Below are positions 50,702 through 63,999 of a stretch of 64,000 nt of DNA, one piece after another. A program made the translations under genes and the position numbers. The first letter of the stretch is position 1. The number at the start of each line of letters is the position of its first letter. The notes beneath the pieces were generated by a model that had not been told where the DNA came from, made no database searches, and worked only from the letters and a program-made list of their open reading frames with translations. Source of the stretch: Acanthaster planci (lineage: Eukaryota; Echinodermata; Asteroidea; Valvatida; Acanthasteridae); NCBI RefSeq assembly GCF_001949145.1, contig NW_019091428.1, positions 122,830-186,829 on the forward strand, given 5' to 3'.

Positions 50702-52522
50702 CTACACCATGGTGACATAAATTTCGTTCCCAGAGTCCCTGGCGTTCGTTTCAGCCTCACCATTCTCGGAGTTTACGGACGAGAACACCCAGCTGCCGGT
50801 TGGCGGAAGATCCGACTCTCTCAGTACCGTCTTCCCGCTGGCAAGGCTCTCCGGCCGGGCGTAGATTGGGTCCGGGGGGGTCGGCGGCAGCTTCTTGTGC
50901 GACAGGTTCGGATTGGGGGAGCCTGAGGTGGACTTGTAGGTGAGCAGCGTGGGGGTGGTTGACTGCTTGCCAAAAGACGCTCCGGCCAGGGTCAAATCTT
51001 TGTCGCCTCGGACTTTGGCCTTGGTCTGATTCCGGCAACAACACTGGCACAGCACGGCAAATGCGATGACCAGAATGACCAGGCTCATTCCCGCCTCGCA
51101 TAGGACAACGATGATCAACGGGCTCAGGGTCAAGGGCGCTGGGTCTGTTACCGGGGTCACTGTACCTCCAGACGAGGAATTTGTGGCGGGCGAATGTGTG
51201 GATGTTCCGTTATCAGCATCCTGTTTGGTATTCTTAGATACCGACACTGTCGGTGACAGCGTGGCCTTTGATGGAATCCCAACAGATGGGGCGTGGTACA
51301 CGGTGTCAGGAGACGGCCCCGGCCACATTGACGGCGGGGCTGGCTTAAGCCTTCCGCTGCTGACCCGGCCTCTCAACACACTCCATGCTGCCTGGCCGAT
51401 TACGGGCTTCGGTGCCACGCGGTCGAGACTCCCACCTGACTCGTGGACTTGGTGTCCGCGAACATCAGGTCTGCTCCCGCCGGCTTCTGGGCTCCTAACT
51501 CGGACCTCCATGTCCACTACGCGGTACCCACCTCCGGGAGAAGGCACCTTGCAGGAAACCACTAACCCTTCGTCCTGGGTTGTCACCCGTGTGAGGACAA
51601 TCCTAATCCCATCAGGGCTGAGAGAGTACCGGGAAACTGGTAGTGGGGGGTCCAGGCTCCAGCTAGGTTTCGCCAGCAGGGCGCCGTGAAGCCTATGCCC
51701 CTTGTTCAAGGGACATGTAAGGTGAGCATCGCCTCCTGGGACCAGGTGAACCGTGATTCTGGTCCTGTTCCTGGCAGGTGGTATCTCTATGAAGGGTCCC
51801 ATCGAGCAACTACGGCTGGCCTCTCCGCTTTGGCTCGTCTCGTCCCTAAACTCAATCAAGCACGTTACTCTCCCAGTCCGCAAAGCCGCAACGTCCATCC
51901 GGTGCCTCAGATTGTATGGCTCGGTGCTGTCCGTCTTATTCTCAAATAAAACAGTCCCATGAAAACCTTGCAATTTTATGGTCATACCTGGTTTGTTGTT
52001 GAGCACTGTGCATCCGATTGGGGCCGTTTGGCTCTGAGTCGTTGCATCCGCTAGCTGCCTGACCGTGGGCTGGACACAGCGCACTGACGGTCTCAAGACG
52101 TCGACGACGGTCAGCGTTGCCGGGCGAGACCTGGACCACCGCCTCTCATTCAGCTCCCAGAACTCCACCACGTAGCAGTGGTAAACCCCCGCATCTTCTG
52201 GCCGCACGTTGTGAATGAAGAGGTTGAAGTGCACGTTCGGGTCTGACTTGCTGCCCTCCACCGTGATCCGGGACGGTTTATCCGGGTCTGCGGTGAGTAG
52301 TGAGCGGCCGCTCGTCTGGAAGGTAGCCTCCTTCATCCAGGCGACAGCCTGATTGTCAGCCAGCGACGAGACCTGGCACTCCAGTCGCGCAGTGCTTCCG
52401 ATCTGCACGGTCGTGTCGCGCGGCTCCATGACGAAGAACGGAAGACTTCCTGGTGTGTCTTGGGCCAGAAGACAAACTGTGGAGACTGCGAACAAAACGA
52501 TGATAAAGATCAGCGTAGCCAT
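50702..52522 (-). CDS. Single-exon type I transmembrane immunoglobulin-superfamily protein
   Basis: A continuous 606-codon frame starts from a strong ATG (ACAATGG context) and ends in TAG. Residues 1-20 are a signal peptide. The first Ig domain is V-like: Cys49, Trp62 and DAGVYHC with Cys116. A second divergent domain has Cys171 and Cys221 with extra Cys149 and Cys239. A third has Cys270 and DEGLVVSC at Cys324. A Pro/Ser/Thr-rich stalk of about 125 residues follows, then a membrane segment at about 468-491, a CQCCC cluster likely to be palmitoylated, and a 110-residue tail. The tail carries LPPTPPDPIYARP (proline motif, Tyr554), Tyr602 in YVTM (YxxM) and a C-terminal VTMV resembling a class I PDZ ligand. 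Possible N-glycosylation sites are at Asn195, 252, 438 and 448. Function is probably cell-surface recognition or adhesion with tyrosine-based signalling; ligand and orthology were not recognised. It is notable for having no introns. Confidence 0.88.
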   Translation of the reverse strand: MATLIFIIVLFAVSTVCLLAQDTPGSLPFFVMEPRDTTVQIGSTARLECQVSSLADNQAVAWMKEATFQTSGRSLLTADPDKPSRITVEGSKSDPNVHFNLFIHNVRPEDAGVYHCYVVEFWELNERRWSRSRPATLTVVDVLRPSVRCVQPTVRQLADATTQSQTAPIGCTVLNNKPGMTIKLQGFHGTVLFENKTDSTEPYNLRHRMDVAALRTGRVTCLIEFRDETSQSGEASRSCSMGPFIEIPPARNRTRITVHLVPGGDAHLTCPLNKGHRLHGALLAKPSWSLDPPLPVSRYSLSPDGIRIVLTRVTTQDEGLVVSCKVPSPGGGYRVVDMEVRVRSPEAGGSRPDVRGHQVHESGGSLDRVAPKPVIGQAAWSVLRGRVSSGRLKPAPPSMWPGPSPDTVYHAPSVGIPSKATLSPTVSVSKNTKQDADNGTSTHSPATNSSSGGTVTPVTDPAPLTLSPLIIVVLCEAGMSLVILVIAFAVLCQCCCRNQTKAKVRGDKDLTLAGASFGKQSTTPTLLTYKSTSGSPNPNLSHKKLPPTPPDPIYARPESLASGKTVLRESDLPPTGSWVFSSVNSENGEAETNARDSGNEIYVTMV

Positions 52523-55500
52523 TGTTTATCCTTTTGTTCTGTGCAGCATGGAAAGGTGTTACTCAAACCAAACTGCTGTTAATTCTGAATAAATCCCACG
52601 TTGACACTTTCAAGTACATAGCGATGTACCTGATGCTAAATTACTGAATCGCACACGTCTTGTCGCTACTCCAGACAGTCACCAGGAGCAACACACGTGC
52701 ATTTTTTAAAAGAAGACCACGTCGTTTTGTTCACCAATGACGGTCGTCCACGGGCAACGACATTATTGCCAGTGTCAATTATACCCCGAATTTTCCACGA
52801 TTCCCACTTGCGATTTCCATGGGAAGTTTCTCCTGCTTGTCAAAAGTCAACACAAAATGTGCGGACTCACTTCACCGACGGTATGTCCGAACGCCGAGTA
52901 ACAGCCACCGCGTTCATCATGGCTTGTGTAACTCCGCGTCGAGCCAGCCTCCGAATGACTTCACAATGTCTTACAGTAATTGGAGCTCCCCGAATCCCCC
53001 TCCTTGATCCCAACTTCCGCTGCATGCAACAGACGCGCAGAAGTCTACAGGGTTAGTGAAACCACCGCAGCATAGTACAGTCGCGCTAGGGCCGGGATCC
53101 GACGGGTGACTTGGGAAGGGGGGTTACAGGACGAAGTTGATGATCACGACGAAGCTTATGTTCGGTACCGTCTCCAGAGGACCCAGTGATATGAATGTTG
53201 ATGAGAAATTTCCCGGTGACTTTTTTTTTTTTTTTTTTTTTGCCTTGTCCCGTATTACGCTGCCTTTGCGACAGGGGACCTTCTACACTTCGCGTCTTAA
53301 CGGTGGAACTGATTACCACTGACAGGTGGTGTCCATACGACTCTTACATGTAGTTTCCTGTAGAAGTGGAGAATAAAACTTTCGAGGTTGTCCAACAAAT
53401 GTAGTCCTACCTTCGTTGTCTTCAACCTCATTCCAAACTCCACACACATTTCTTTGTAGGCTGAAGGAGGTACATATTAGCCTCACTGAAAAAATACCCC
53501 ACGCCAGCGAAATGTCTCCGTTTTCTGACATTAATACACAACTACAAAATTTCTCTTAAATCGTGCCTGATAAACCTACTAGTTGAAGAGGGAATCATTG
53601 CGGTACTTAATTTGGAATTTGAAAGCAAGTGTACCATTGTGGCGACAGTGCATTTTCTAGCCAAACTTTTGACTGCACGGGCTTGGGGGTAAGGGTAATG
53701 CAGTTTTTAGAGAACTTCTGGGTGGGAACAAGTTTTCGGATTGGAGATGATTAAAATACTTTAGTCATACAGGTTCGTAGGCGGGATTCATGTCGCAATA
53801 TTTTTATGAAGAAGAAAAGCGTGCTTTGATACACCATGATAGTTGTTCCTTAAATAGCCCTATCAACTACTAATAAATCGCATCCTTTGAAAGTCGTTCA
53901 ATGTGACCCTGGCAGCTTATTATTTGTTATCGGTTCTTTGCATGCAGCGTAGATCATGCATGCCTAATTAGAAAACGACGACCAATGCAATAGTTGAAAT
54001 GCGACGTTCTAGAGGGCGCTGCCTTATCTAAAAGAGGACATTTTGGAATTTTTCAGAGATTTGCTTAATACTCTTTAATCTTTCACAAAAGAACGCCTAT
54101 TTGTTTTGTTTTTTAAAGCGACGCCTTTTAGATCAATAAACGTTTTCTTGGTTTTCTTTTGTCAGTGCATTCTCTCCTAAACCTACCACATTTTCCAGAA
54201 ACAATTAACATTCAGTTAAATTATCCCAAGACAATTATTTAATTTGTTATATTACATTTTTTAGAAATATGAATGTAATATAAGATTGGCTTGTGACAAC
54301 TACATACATTGTCGTCCGTTTAGTCTCCGATTTGTTGAGTCACAAATTTTCTTGCTTTCCAGTGCTATAATAAAATCAAAAATTTGGGCGTGTCTGGATG
54401 GCTTCGAAATTAGTTGAACGTCGGACTCCGGGTGTCAAGAGGGGTCTGTTTTATGTCCAAAGGTCAGCCCTCCATTGTTCCAAACCGTTGTCTTGTGAAG
54501 ACCTTCTCGCCCCCGGGAAATGACCAATGATTCGACGGTCAGTGACTATGTCAGTGCGTATCTTGGCCCGAAATACTGTCTTTCCGATCCCAAATATACT
54601 CATTCTCTGTAAACACATAAACAGAAGTCATCCCCGATCCAAGAAATGTATTCTGTAATTTGGCCAGACTTTTTTGTAAGATATAAAATAGACTGGATAA
54701 ACTGGCACTATTATGTGGTTGGATACACATCAAATATTGGTTATTAATTTTTTGGTTCTAACAACCAACCAGTGGTACTGGTGTGCCTGGACAAGGGCGT
54801 GGAAACGACATTGGGTTGAATAAAAGTCACTTTCCCCAATATTGTTCCCAGTGATGTGGCTTTTGTACTTAGGTCGTACCAAGTGAATTCATTGTCATGT
54901 TTTAATTCATGCGTTACACAGACGATTTTTTTTATCCAATGGACATAAGGTCTTGCAGAACCATTCCATTGAAAACTGACCCATGCGCATTAGGGTTGTG
55001 ACTATTAGCGTAGAAAAAGTAATTGGCAATATTCGCACACCGGCCATAATGAATTGAAAGCGAGGCTAACTTTGGTATTTTTATTTTGGGAAACCTAAGA
55101 ATAATAAAAGCAATGACATAAAAGTTCATCACAAATTAATTTTATTTACGATGATGCATAATTTAAAAATTTGAGATAATTGTATCTAAATGTTTTTTGA
55201 AGCAACAATTGAAAAATAAAAGTGAGGCATGGAGCCCGAAATAGTCTGGCATCACCCCCATTTGACGGACGCTATTGGATAAGGTGGGTTCAGGGAATGC
55301 GATCAAACATGGCTTCCGTGTGGATAAGATCTATTGCAACAAGGATGAGTTCCCGGAGTACCTTAACAAAGCTCATTTTCCCTTGGCCATGAATGTATTT
55401 CCTGTTTTTGTAGCCGCCACCGGTGACGGACATCACGGGATTTTTACTGCGGTAAGGAACTGCTTTCCTGCCATTCATTCACCTAATTACCTGGAGCAGT

Positions 55501-58500
55501 GCCACTAGTTACGAAGCATTATGTTAAATGGTCTGGTTCCGCTCAGCATTTCGCCCACTTACACAGTGCCTGAAACATAAGTTCAGCAGGATCGGGTTTA
55601 TAAAAATTGAAGGAGACTCTGTGTTTTCGTTTGGAGGAAAGTGACGTTGCCATAAAATGCAGTAGTTAACAGATGTATCAATGACTGTGAAAAACGGTTG
55701 ATTTAAACATCCTTTTTGTTTACAAAATTGTAGGGACAGTGGCCTATAAATATTGAAAACCGCAGTGTTTGATGTGCGGTGTTGCTTTTTCCGAGTGTAC
55801 TTTCGACACTGTCTAGGGGTGCACAACATGCAACAATAATTATAAGTCGACGGAGGCAACTTACTGCTTTTCTCCAGATGTTTGAGACTTTCCAGGTAAA
55901 GGTTGTGGATGTTTTTACACTGGGGGAAACGTTGCGAAGCATGCAGCTGCTGGTAGAGGGAAAAAAGGTGGTTTCAAAAAGTGATTGAAGTGTTAGAAAT
56001 TGATATACCGGTTGATAAGCTAAGGCTATAAATGGACATAGTGTGGTGTTAATATAACACCTTCAAAATCCATACATAATACATCTGGTATTTACCTATG
56101 GGTGCAACCTAACACCAGTGTAACGCGGCGCTTTTTTTTAGGTGTATAACGTAACAAATTTGATTTTAATTGGAGGATATACAAGGAGTATAACGAAAAA
56201 TGAAAAAAAAAACTGTGGTTGAAAGTGATGTTATTTTGTGTTTCTAATTATGGAGGCCTATAATGAACGTTGTCAAGTCCATTAATATTCCACTTCCTTT
56301 ATTTTCCTTCGAAACTGCTATCAGACATTCAGCTCACTGAGTTTCAAGGAATGTTGGGTTATCGGTGTTTGTCTATCGTGCCCTAGTCTCAACAGAACCC
56401 AGAGAGTATTGAGATATTTACAGTAATTCCAAGTGACACCCAGGGACGTCCAGATACAACAGGAAGAGGCCGGAACTTTTCCCCCAATCTGTCATTTTCG
56501 GCCTGCCCCTGAACTACCCCTACGGCCACAAAGCGACTGGGCACCGCCGTGAATAATAAACTGGAGCTTCCCCGTGGAAAAGATCGGCGCGCATTGCCCC
56601 TTTCTTCGCCCCTGTCGAACTGGTTGGCCAGTTTCCTCGCTATCAAACTCCATCAGATCGACCATTTCCTTTGTGTCGGTCTGTTAAAGGATGCAGACTT
56701 CTTTGACTTTGGATTCATCTCAGTAACTGACCTTGAGCAACGTTACCATTTATACGTCTCCCCTTTTTTCAAACAACCTTCAATAGATTTCCTGGCAACC
56801 GTTCCAAAAATCTGCTTCCCATGCAGGCGTTTCCTCTCTCTTGGGGTCCTCGAAGTCTTGAGGAAACGAGGCCCATTTTGAAAAAAAAATTCAGGGACCC
56901 TCTTTGGTTTCCGGGGGAGCGTCTAGTTATAGAGTTGTGGGTCCCAAGCGATCAGATTTCAGCGGATGTTTTGCTGTGCCTCACAGCAATAAAGACGCGC
57001 CGGAGGACATCATCGTGGTTTGTTGTACGTCTTTACCGCTGATTATTGATGCCGCCGGCGTTCGCCTCGTCACTGCAGTGTGTGCCAGGTGAAGATAACG
57101 CAAAACTGCGCCAGCCATTATAATAATAGCTATCCTCCGAACTGTCTGCCGCGAGCCCTCTCTGCGACAATCAAACCGCTTTAAAATGTAACGAAATGGA
57201 CCCTTTCAAAGACGGTTTTGATGGCGGTCAAAACCATCTTCGTTAATGTTCGGGATTCAGCAGGCCCAGAGCGAAGACCGGGTGACGTGATTTCAGGAAC
57301 ATTTGTTCTAAAGCTAGCTCGTAAAGGCGCCCTGATTGTGACGACCGTCCTGAGTCCTTTGCATGGCTGAGCTGACAGGGACCCCTCTGTGGCTTCAGCG
57401 GCAGTATCCTTAACTTTCAAAAACGGTCCGGAAGAGATCTTGTTCTACACAAATGAAGCCTCGCTTTTGTTTTAATATGTCGAGTCCTTGAAAAGAGCTA
57501 AATAAATTGTATAATTTCATTGATATCAGAGTCAAACAAAATAGGAATGCCGCTTGCATTGTTGCGCTGCCGAACTCCTTAAGCAATGAAATTCATTGTG
57601 TACGCCAGTAAGAGAACCATGTTGCCCAATCACAATTTTTACACCGCAGCAAAATTTTGCTAAAAAAATCTGCCTTTAGGCCCCTCCCAAAAGTCTCCAG
57701 TTTCTGGTCAGTGCACGGTGTCGCCGTAGACCTGCGCATCGGCAAAATAAAAAAAGTTTTTATTTGGTATAAAATGATGTCCAAAAGCTGCCAGACTTGC
57801 TTAATCGACTGGAATCCTGCTTAGGCCTGATTTTAACGTGTTTTGATGGGGTACTGTTGAGTAATATGTACTGTGAAGGAGTCCCTGTAGTTCCCCGTAC
57901 ATTTAGTTGGGCGCTCTTTTCAGATGATGTCATTTCTGTATTATACATTTACATCTGGGAACCAGAAAAACAAGGTGGTCTTACGTCCTGTGTACATGTT
58001 TGTACAAGCTGAAAATGCTTTTGAACAGTAAAAGTGCAGGGCCAGTCTATTTTAGTGTCAGTAGTAGCGGGCAGAGTTACGTGCACGTGCAGCCGCGATG
58101 GACATCCCGTGTTATCGTGCATCATTTCCAAAAAAAGTGAAGTTAAAAAAAAAACAAAAGCTGCATCACCGCACCACTTTTGGAGCCGACTCCTAATCAG
58201 AAACGGGAGACATTTTCTGTTGGCCCTATGGCCGATTGACACACACCAGAAAAATTCAGTTTACACGGTGAAGTTGAAAATTATTCTTCGGAGCCTACGC
58301 TGTAACAGAAAAAAAGATTTCCTATGCTACACTACTGCAAGTGTGTGTTGTACGTACCTTTTGTTGACTTACAACGTAAGAGGAGCGTACATTGAAACTG
58401 ATACTTTACTTAATTTTAGTTCACGCTGAAAAGGGAATGGAGTATGTTTTTGTTTTCACTAGACGTTGGCGACATTTTGACATGCTCCCCCATTGAAAGC

Positions 58501-61500
58501 ACGCGAATGTACCCTCAGCGGAAGATCGCATTACCCATACGGCTGTTCGCCCATTTTGGACGGCACGTATCACGCACAGTCATCCGCTTCGAATTTTCGC
58601 GTCGGGGGCCAAAGAAATATTGGCTCATGTCTGTTCAAAGGTTATCGCTGGGCTGTTGTCCCACGGCCGGCTGAAAATAATCGAAGGGTTGAAAGGGAGA
58701 ACGGGAGCAGTTTACTTTGAAAGCGTACAATAAGCGTCTGAGAGGATGTTGTGATTTTAACGATGGGTTGGAGCGTGTGATGGAACGGATCTGCACGGGG
58801 TTCACTTGGGGGTGGATTTGGTTCGTTTTATTCTCAGAGCCCGTTGTTTAGTGTCTGTACCATGGGTTCATGGCGACGCCCCATGTAATAGGGGACCTTG
58901 AGCAGCCTTTGAGGGGCTTTCAGTCTCCCATGGGAAGGGCTGTGACTTCCCGGTAAGATTTTCCTTTTTGTGGTAAGAATTGAAACTAGGGGGAATCAAA
59001 TTAATGCCACTGGGCCCACAATCCAACAGGCTCATGTAGGCCTTTAGTAAATGTACATGAAAGCGTAACTTGGCTGTGTTCATAGAGACCCTCCCTTTCC
59101 AGCTAATTGGCAAGGGCTTCATTTGTCCGTTCCCAACAAGAACTTTCTTGCAGATTAACCCATTTTCATTATGCCGTTTTCGCTTCATCAGCAACCCGAT
59201 TTTGCTTTTAAAGTGTAGCTGCAATGACCTTTTCTTAGACACAGTTTTTTTCAGCAACTTTGTACTGTTCTCCAATAAACGAAAATTCTTTTGCCTTCCT
59301 ACTTGGTTCATTTTTTTTAATGCACGTTTTTTAAATTATTCATATTTCCCGGACAACCGTTGTGAGGGTGTTGGTGCCGGTGATGCCATACAGTGAAAAA
59401 CATAGTTCAGTGCATAGGTTTTCTGTTCAAATTGTGAAAAGATTTCCGAGAAAGGGATTATTACCTATTGCCATGCAAATAAACAACAATAAATCGGCAA
59501 AGAAGAGAAAATGTAATCCGGCAAAATTTACAAATCTGCAGGACTTTTTTGTGCACAAACTAAAGTACAATCGAGGCTTTGTTCCTGGTATGACGTCACA
59601 GTGTTTTGCTTATGAATATGAAATACTCGGCTAAAACAAAATAGTGAAACATAAGTTGAAAATCGAGTTAAGACACAAAGGTGTCTTTTTGGGGTATGTA
59701 TTAAAACCAATTGATTGCAGCCACCCTTAAAAATCCCCTTACTGTTGCAATCTGCAGCTTTGACATTTTCGTAACACTTTTTTGCACTATTAAAATGAAT
59801 ATAACTCAAACATATTTCATTTCGTACATTTTCCCCGAATATATCGCAATGAAACTAATATTTTTGGGAGGGACAAAAATGTGCTGAGTTTCAGTCCGTC
59901 ACTTCAAGACCTGCAGTGTAACTTGACTTCAAACAATAAATTAAAGCCTAACTGAACAAGTTGATGGTGGTAACGTCGTCCTTTGGCACCCAACCCAATG
60001 GGACTAAAGGTCGACCTCAGAATGACAGCCGTTGATTTCCGCAACACGGATGCTCACCCAGTCAAAATAGCCTGGTACCCGCAAGCTTTCCCGTCTCTTA
60101 CCCTTAAAAAGGTCACTTGAAACTACATCCATCATCGATAACATCACATTGGCTACATGACCTTTCATGAAATGTTACGCTACCATATGCTTTTTATTTC
60201 TCAAGTTCCTCGTGGGCGGTAGAAAATGTTTTACGTGTTGTGTACAATACTACGGTGGATCCATGGGGAGGAGGTCGAAGTCGTGAACATGTGTCCCCCG
60301 GGAAACCTTTAAAAATGAGAGGGCAATCATCTTCTTGAATCATTATGGGCATGTTGACTGCCTCTGCGTCCAAAGCATTTCCTCGGTATTTTGCAATCTC
60401 TGTCTGGTCACATGCAAATCTTGTGCCATGTGTCAGGTCTTCGCTCGTCACCCACGGCCCGAACTGGGCTTGTGGGAAGGGCTGATGGCCGGCCCTGCAC
60501 AGATTTTAGTGGAGGAAATACGTCACATGGGGTCACAGCTAATACGCGCAGAGCATTGTGGGTAAATATCTGCCCAGCGTGCGAGCTCGCTCAGTGCATT
60601 ACACAAGCGGCTGTTGATTTTCTTCTTTTTATTCCTCATCGTTGAAAATATCGTCTCTACACTTTATTCGTTCCTCCAAAATTGATCAAGATAATCAACG
60701 ATTTGAAATATATCACCAAAAGACACGTGATCAGTGACAATAAGTGAGAAGGTAAGTTACCACACTGTGATTACACTACCACACTACATGCACTACCAGC
60801 AATATTTGCGGTCGTTTGTTCCCGGTGTTCGAGCGGCCGATCCACGAACAAAAAATGGAGCTGTTCGCGAACTATGAGGGTGCACCACTAAAAATAGATT
60901 CCCATAGACAGCAGTGATAAATCCCCATACTTCACATGTGCACAAACATTTTAAAAATATAACTCTCACAGGTATTCAGGCTGCACAAAAAAATGATGTT
61001 CCACATGTCCTCTTCCATTTTCCTTTCAATTTTTCGGGGTTGACCATTGAATTTTTGAGAAATTTTCACCAGAAGCAGACCACCCCTAAAATGCAGAAAA
61101 TGTCCCTGTCCTTAAAAGTAGCCATTTTGAAAAACCATCCCTCGGCAAAATGGCTCAAATAGTGCCTCTTTAAAACCCGATTGCATCTAAATTGCTCAGA
61201 ATTGGAAGCCTTGAGTCCGGCCGAGAGGTTCAGTCTCATATTTCTTCAATTCCTCAGTTCCATGGCTCTCAGGACCCTCTAATATAGAATATTTTGAGTC
61301 TATATTTTTTATTAATGAGCTCGGCAGACAGATTTCTGGCCAAAATACGAGGGTGCACCTATAAGCGAGAACAAGCCGCCCGAACTCAGCCGTTTGTCAT
61401 CCGTCACTGAAGTGTAGTGGACACAAGAGGGCGCAAGCACGTGACGGCGGGCAAAGCAAAAACAAAGACGTCACAGAGATCCCAACTGCGCGGACAGACA

Positions 61501-61635
61501 CCCTGCAAACAACACGTGTCGTGGGTTCGGTGGCACACGTGTACGTTTGGTCGCTTCAAATTTAATCCGTTTATTTTCGCGACTTCGTGTGTCATAAGAA
61601 ATTAGACTTTGAGGAATCGCTGGCACGCCTACGTG
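52523..61635. other. Intergenic DNA between the Ig gene and the right-hand gene
   Basis: The first few hundred bases should contain the Ig gene promoter, but no core element was recognised. A poly-T run lies at about 53221-53241. The rest is mostly AT-rich. Frames of up to 147 codons (58868-59311, minus) have no recognisable domain. CpG-containing sites near the right end (GACGTCA at about 61468, CACGTG at about 61438 and 61514) may belong to the promoter of the gene starting at 61636. Confidence 0.35.
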
Positions 61636-63999
61636 ATGACATTGATGGAGTAAGTACAATGGATTTTGCTTTTTTAATATTATTCCACACTTTACAGGAA
61701 TAAAATTCATATTATTATTACCAGTCAGAGGCGTACGTAGTTCTTCAGTTGAGAGTGATGAGACCATGGAGAAAGGAAAATACCATGTCGAGACTAATCC
61801 CACATGTAGGACTAGGATTCCTTGCTCTGTGGATCAATGCCTACACTCACTGACTGCAGTACACGGCCCATTTCTGTGAAAATGACATGAGTAACTTTGG
61901 GGTTCATTACCTTTAGCACCCTGTTCCTATTTTAAGGAAACAAATTCTACCTTTCCGAAATAACTTATCTAAACAAGTTATTGGTGATGTCATATCAGAA
62001 AGAAAAGAGAACAGGGCTTTTGGTTTTTGAGAGAAATTTTGGGTAAAACGGCAGCTAACATGACTGCCCCAAAGAGAGCTGTGAACAACAAATAAGCGAA
62101 TGTAGTCTGGTTCCTTGACCTGGATGGGAATTTGTTTTGTGAATCCAAGGGTACAGTCCACTAATTCAAGCCCTGTTGAAAAAAGTGTAAAATCAGCACT
62201 GTTCAGGGCCCAATAGCATGCATGCCAACATCCCTGAGATTTCTGAAACATAAATGAAATTTTTGTCTGGTCACTTATCTTTCAATTTCTTTTCAATTTT
62301 TTGTGGGTTAACCAATTACATTTTTAATTATTCCCACAAAAAAATCCCCCCCCCAAAAAAGTGATTTTTCCAAAGTCTGATTGCAGCCGTTTTTCAAGTG
62401 GCAACCCTCAACTTTCTTTGGCACTTAAGACCATTTTTCAACCGTAGTTTTAGCCATTCTGCTCTTGTATGAAAGCTCAAAGACCCAGGGAGTTGATCCT
62501 GGCAAGGATTTACACAATCTCACCATTTTAGGGGCCAAAAAGTCTCCTTTTTCAAAAGATACTGTGGGGGGCACTTTTAATGCTAATGAGCTGGCCACAA
62601 ACTCTCACTTGAATTAGTGGTCTGCACCCCCAAAGGCCTGAGTCAGGTAACCAGACGAAAAACAAAATGGCATCATTTGACTGAGTGGTTGTCTTTTGCC
62701 AAACTCGCGTTAGAAGTTTGCAGTTTTCTTGCTTAAATATTGTCGAAATTTACCTAAACTAGGCCTATCAGGATTGAGTAATGGTTTCTTAAAATGTTAG
62801 TTAAAATGAAAAAATGATGAAGATGACTCTGATGTTAGCCCGTAGCATAGACAGTGAAGGTGAGTATGTGTACTTTGTCCAAAGACTCTGTAAAAAGGCC
62901 CTAGATATCCGCAGAAACAAACTGAACAATTCCATACAAAACCTTTGTGCTGTGGACTTCCTTTGTCTGACAAATTCAACAATTCAATGCAGCTTTCCTC
63001 TAAGGAAAGGTACGGCTTACAATTGTTGTCCATTTTTTCAAATTTTTATGATGAAGTCACCACTCTGTTTTCACTGCTGAAGTGAACACCTAGAGTCAGC
63101 GATGATGTTCGTATTTTATCTCCTTTTTGTTCTTCTCAAGAAGCGGGCTCAAGAGAGACTCAAGTTTCAGTGAGGCCCCAAGTGACGGCCACTCTGACAG
63201 TGATGTGGAACAAGAACAGTGGATGGAGAAAACAGCAGGTAGACAAGCTGTCACTTGTCAGTCATATTTGCCATCTGTGAAGAAATAAATTTTGCAGGTA
63301 GATTTGGCCCTGCTTCGTAACGTCTTAACTCTAAAAGAGCTTGGTTACATTGGACCACCTCACAGCCCACAGCAATCCCCCCAAGAATTGGGCTGTCCAA
63401 TGCTGGATTTTGTTTAATACAAACTTTCCTTCTCAATTTAAGTATTGAAGTTTTATCTCAATCTGTCATATGGTTTGACAGTCACTTGGAAATTGGGAAT
63501 GGCAGTGGAAAAGTATACAATTTTGGTTGACCTCTCTCAGAAAAAAGGTGCTGTGTGAGAACGGTATGTTGGATTTGCCCAAAAATGTCAGAATGACCAA
63601 AAAGGGTTATTCAAAAAAATCCAGAAGGCTTCTTGAAAATATGCACCTTGATAATATTGGAAAATATGTTTACCCTCTTTAGGGTAAAATTCAGAGATTC
63701 TTCAAGAAATTTCCACTCACCCAGCCAGAGTTTTCACAATTTCTTAAGTTGAGAAAGCAGTCACTGGGTACCTCTTGTTTTTTTTACATGTGTCAACTGG
63801 CTGAATATGAACCTTTTCTGAATCAGCCAGCTTAGGCTGACAGAATTACGTAAGTCTGTGGCAAATGACATGCCCAAACAAAAATACATTAATTACAATG
63901 CATACAGACATAACTGCTCCCTTTTTGTTGCTATATTTTTACCAGGTGTTAAAGGTGATACTGCGTGGTTGGTCCCCTGCCTGTGGGCTCATCTTCTGG
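61636..63999 (+). CDS. Unidentified gene, 5' end (partial at right edge)
   Basis: Three putative exons join in frame. The first is the ATG exon 61636-61649, with a second in-frame ATG at 61645, a TAG upstream in frame at 61603, and donor GA|GTAAGT. The second is 63141-63238, with acceptor TTCTTCTCAAG and donor GCAG|GTAGAC. The third starts at 63946 after TTTTTACCAG and runs off the window. The conceptual N-terminus starts MTLMESGLKRDSSFSEAPSD, continues with an acidic, Ser/Asp-rich stretch (HSDSDVEQEQWMEKTAG), then a hydrophobic start in exon 3 (DTAWLVPCLWAHLL). The last could be the beginning of a membrane helix or a folded core. The protein family was not recognised. The acidic low-complexity composition of exon 2, matching phases and good splice sites support it. 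Alternative readings of exon 2 in another frame are also open, so this is tentative. Confidence 0.4.

Noticed and set aside
50757-51689. Long open frames overlapping the Ig gene on other frames (114 codons minus, 207 codons plus at 51066-51689)
   Set aside because: They are shadows of the GC-rich 606-codon Ig frame and lack domains or signal sequences.
55275-55508. 77-codon plus frame (MDKVGSGNAIKHGFRVDK..) ending near a GTAAGG donor-like site
   Set aside because: Composition is plausible for coding, but no family was recognised and no partner exon was found.
61603-61650. Frame reading KLDFEESLARLRDDIDG before the 61650 donor
   Set aside because: It looks protein-like but has no ATG and no acceptor upstream. 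The ATG-bearing frame at 61636 is preferred because it joins in phase to two further exons.
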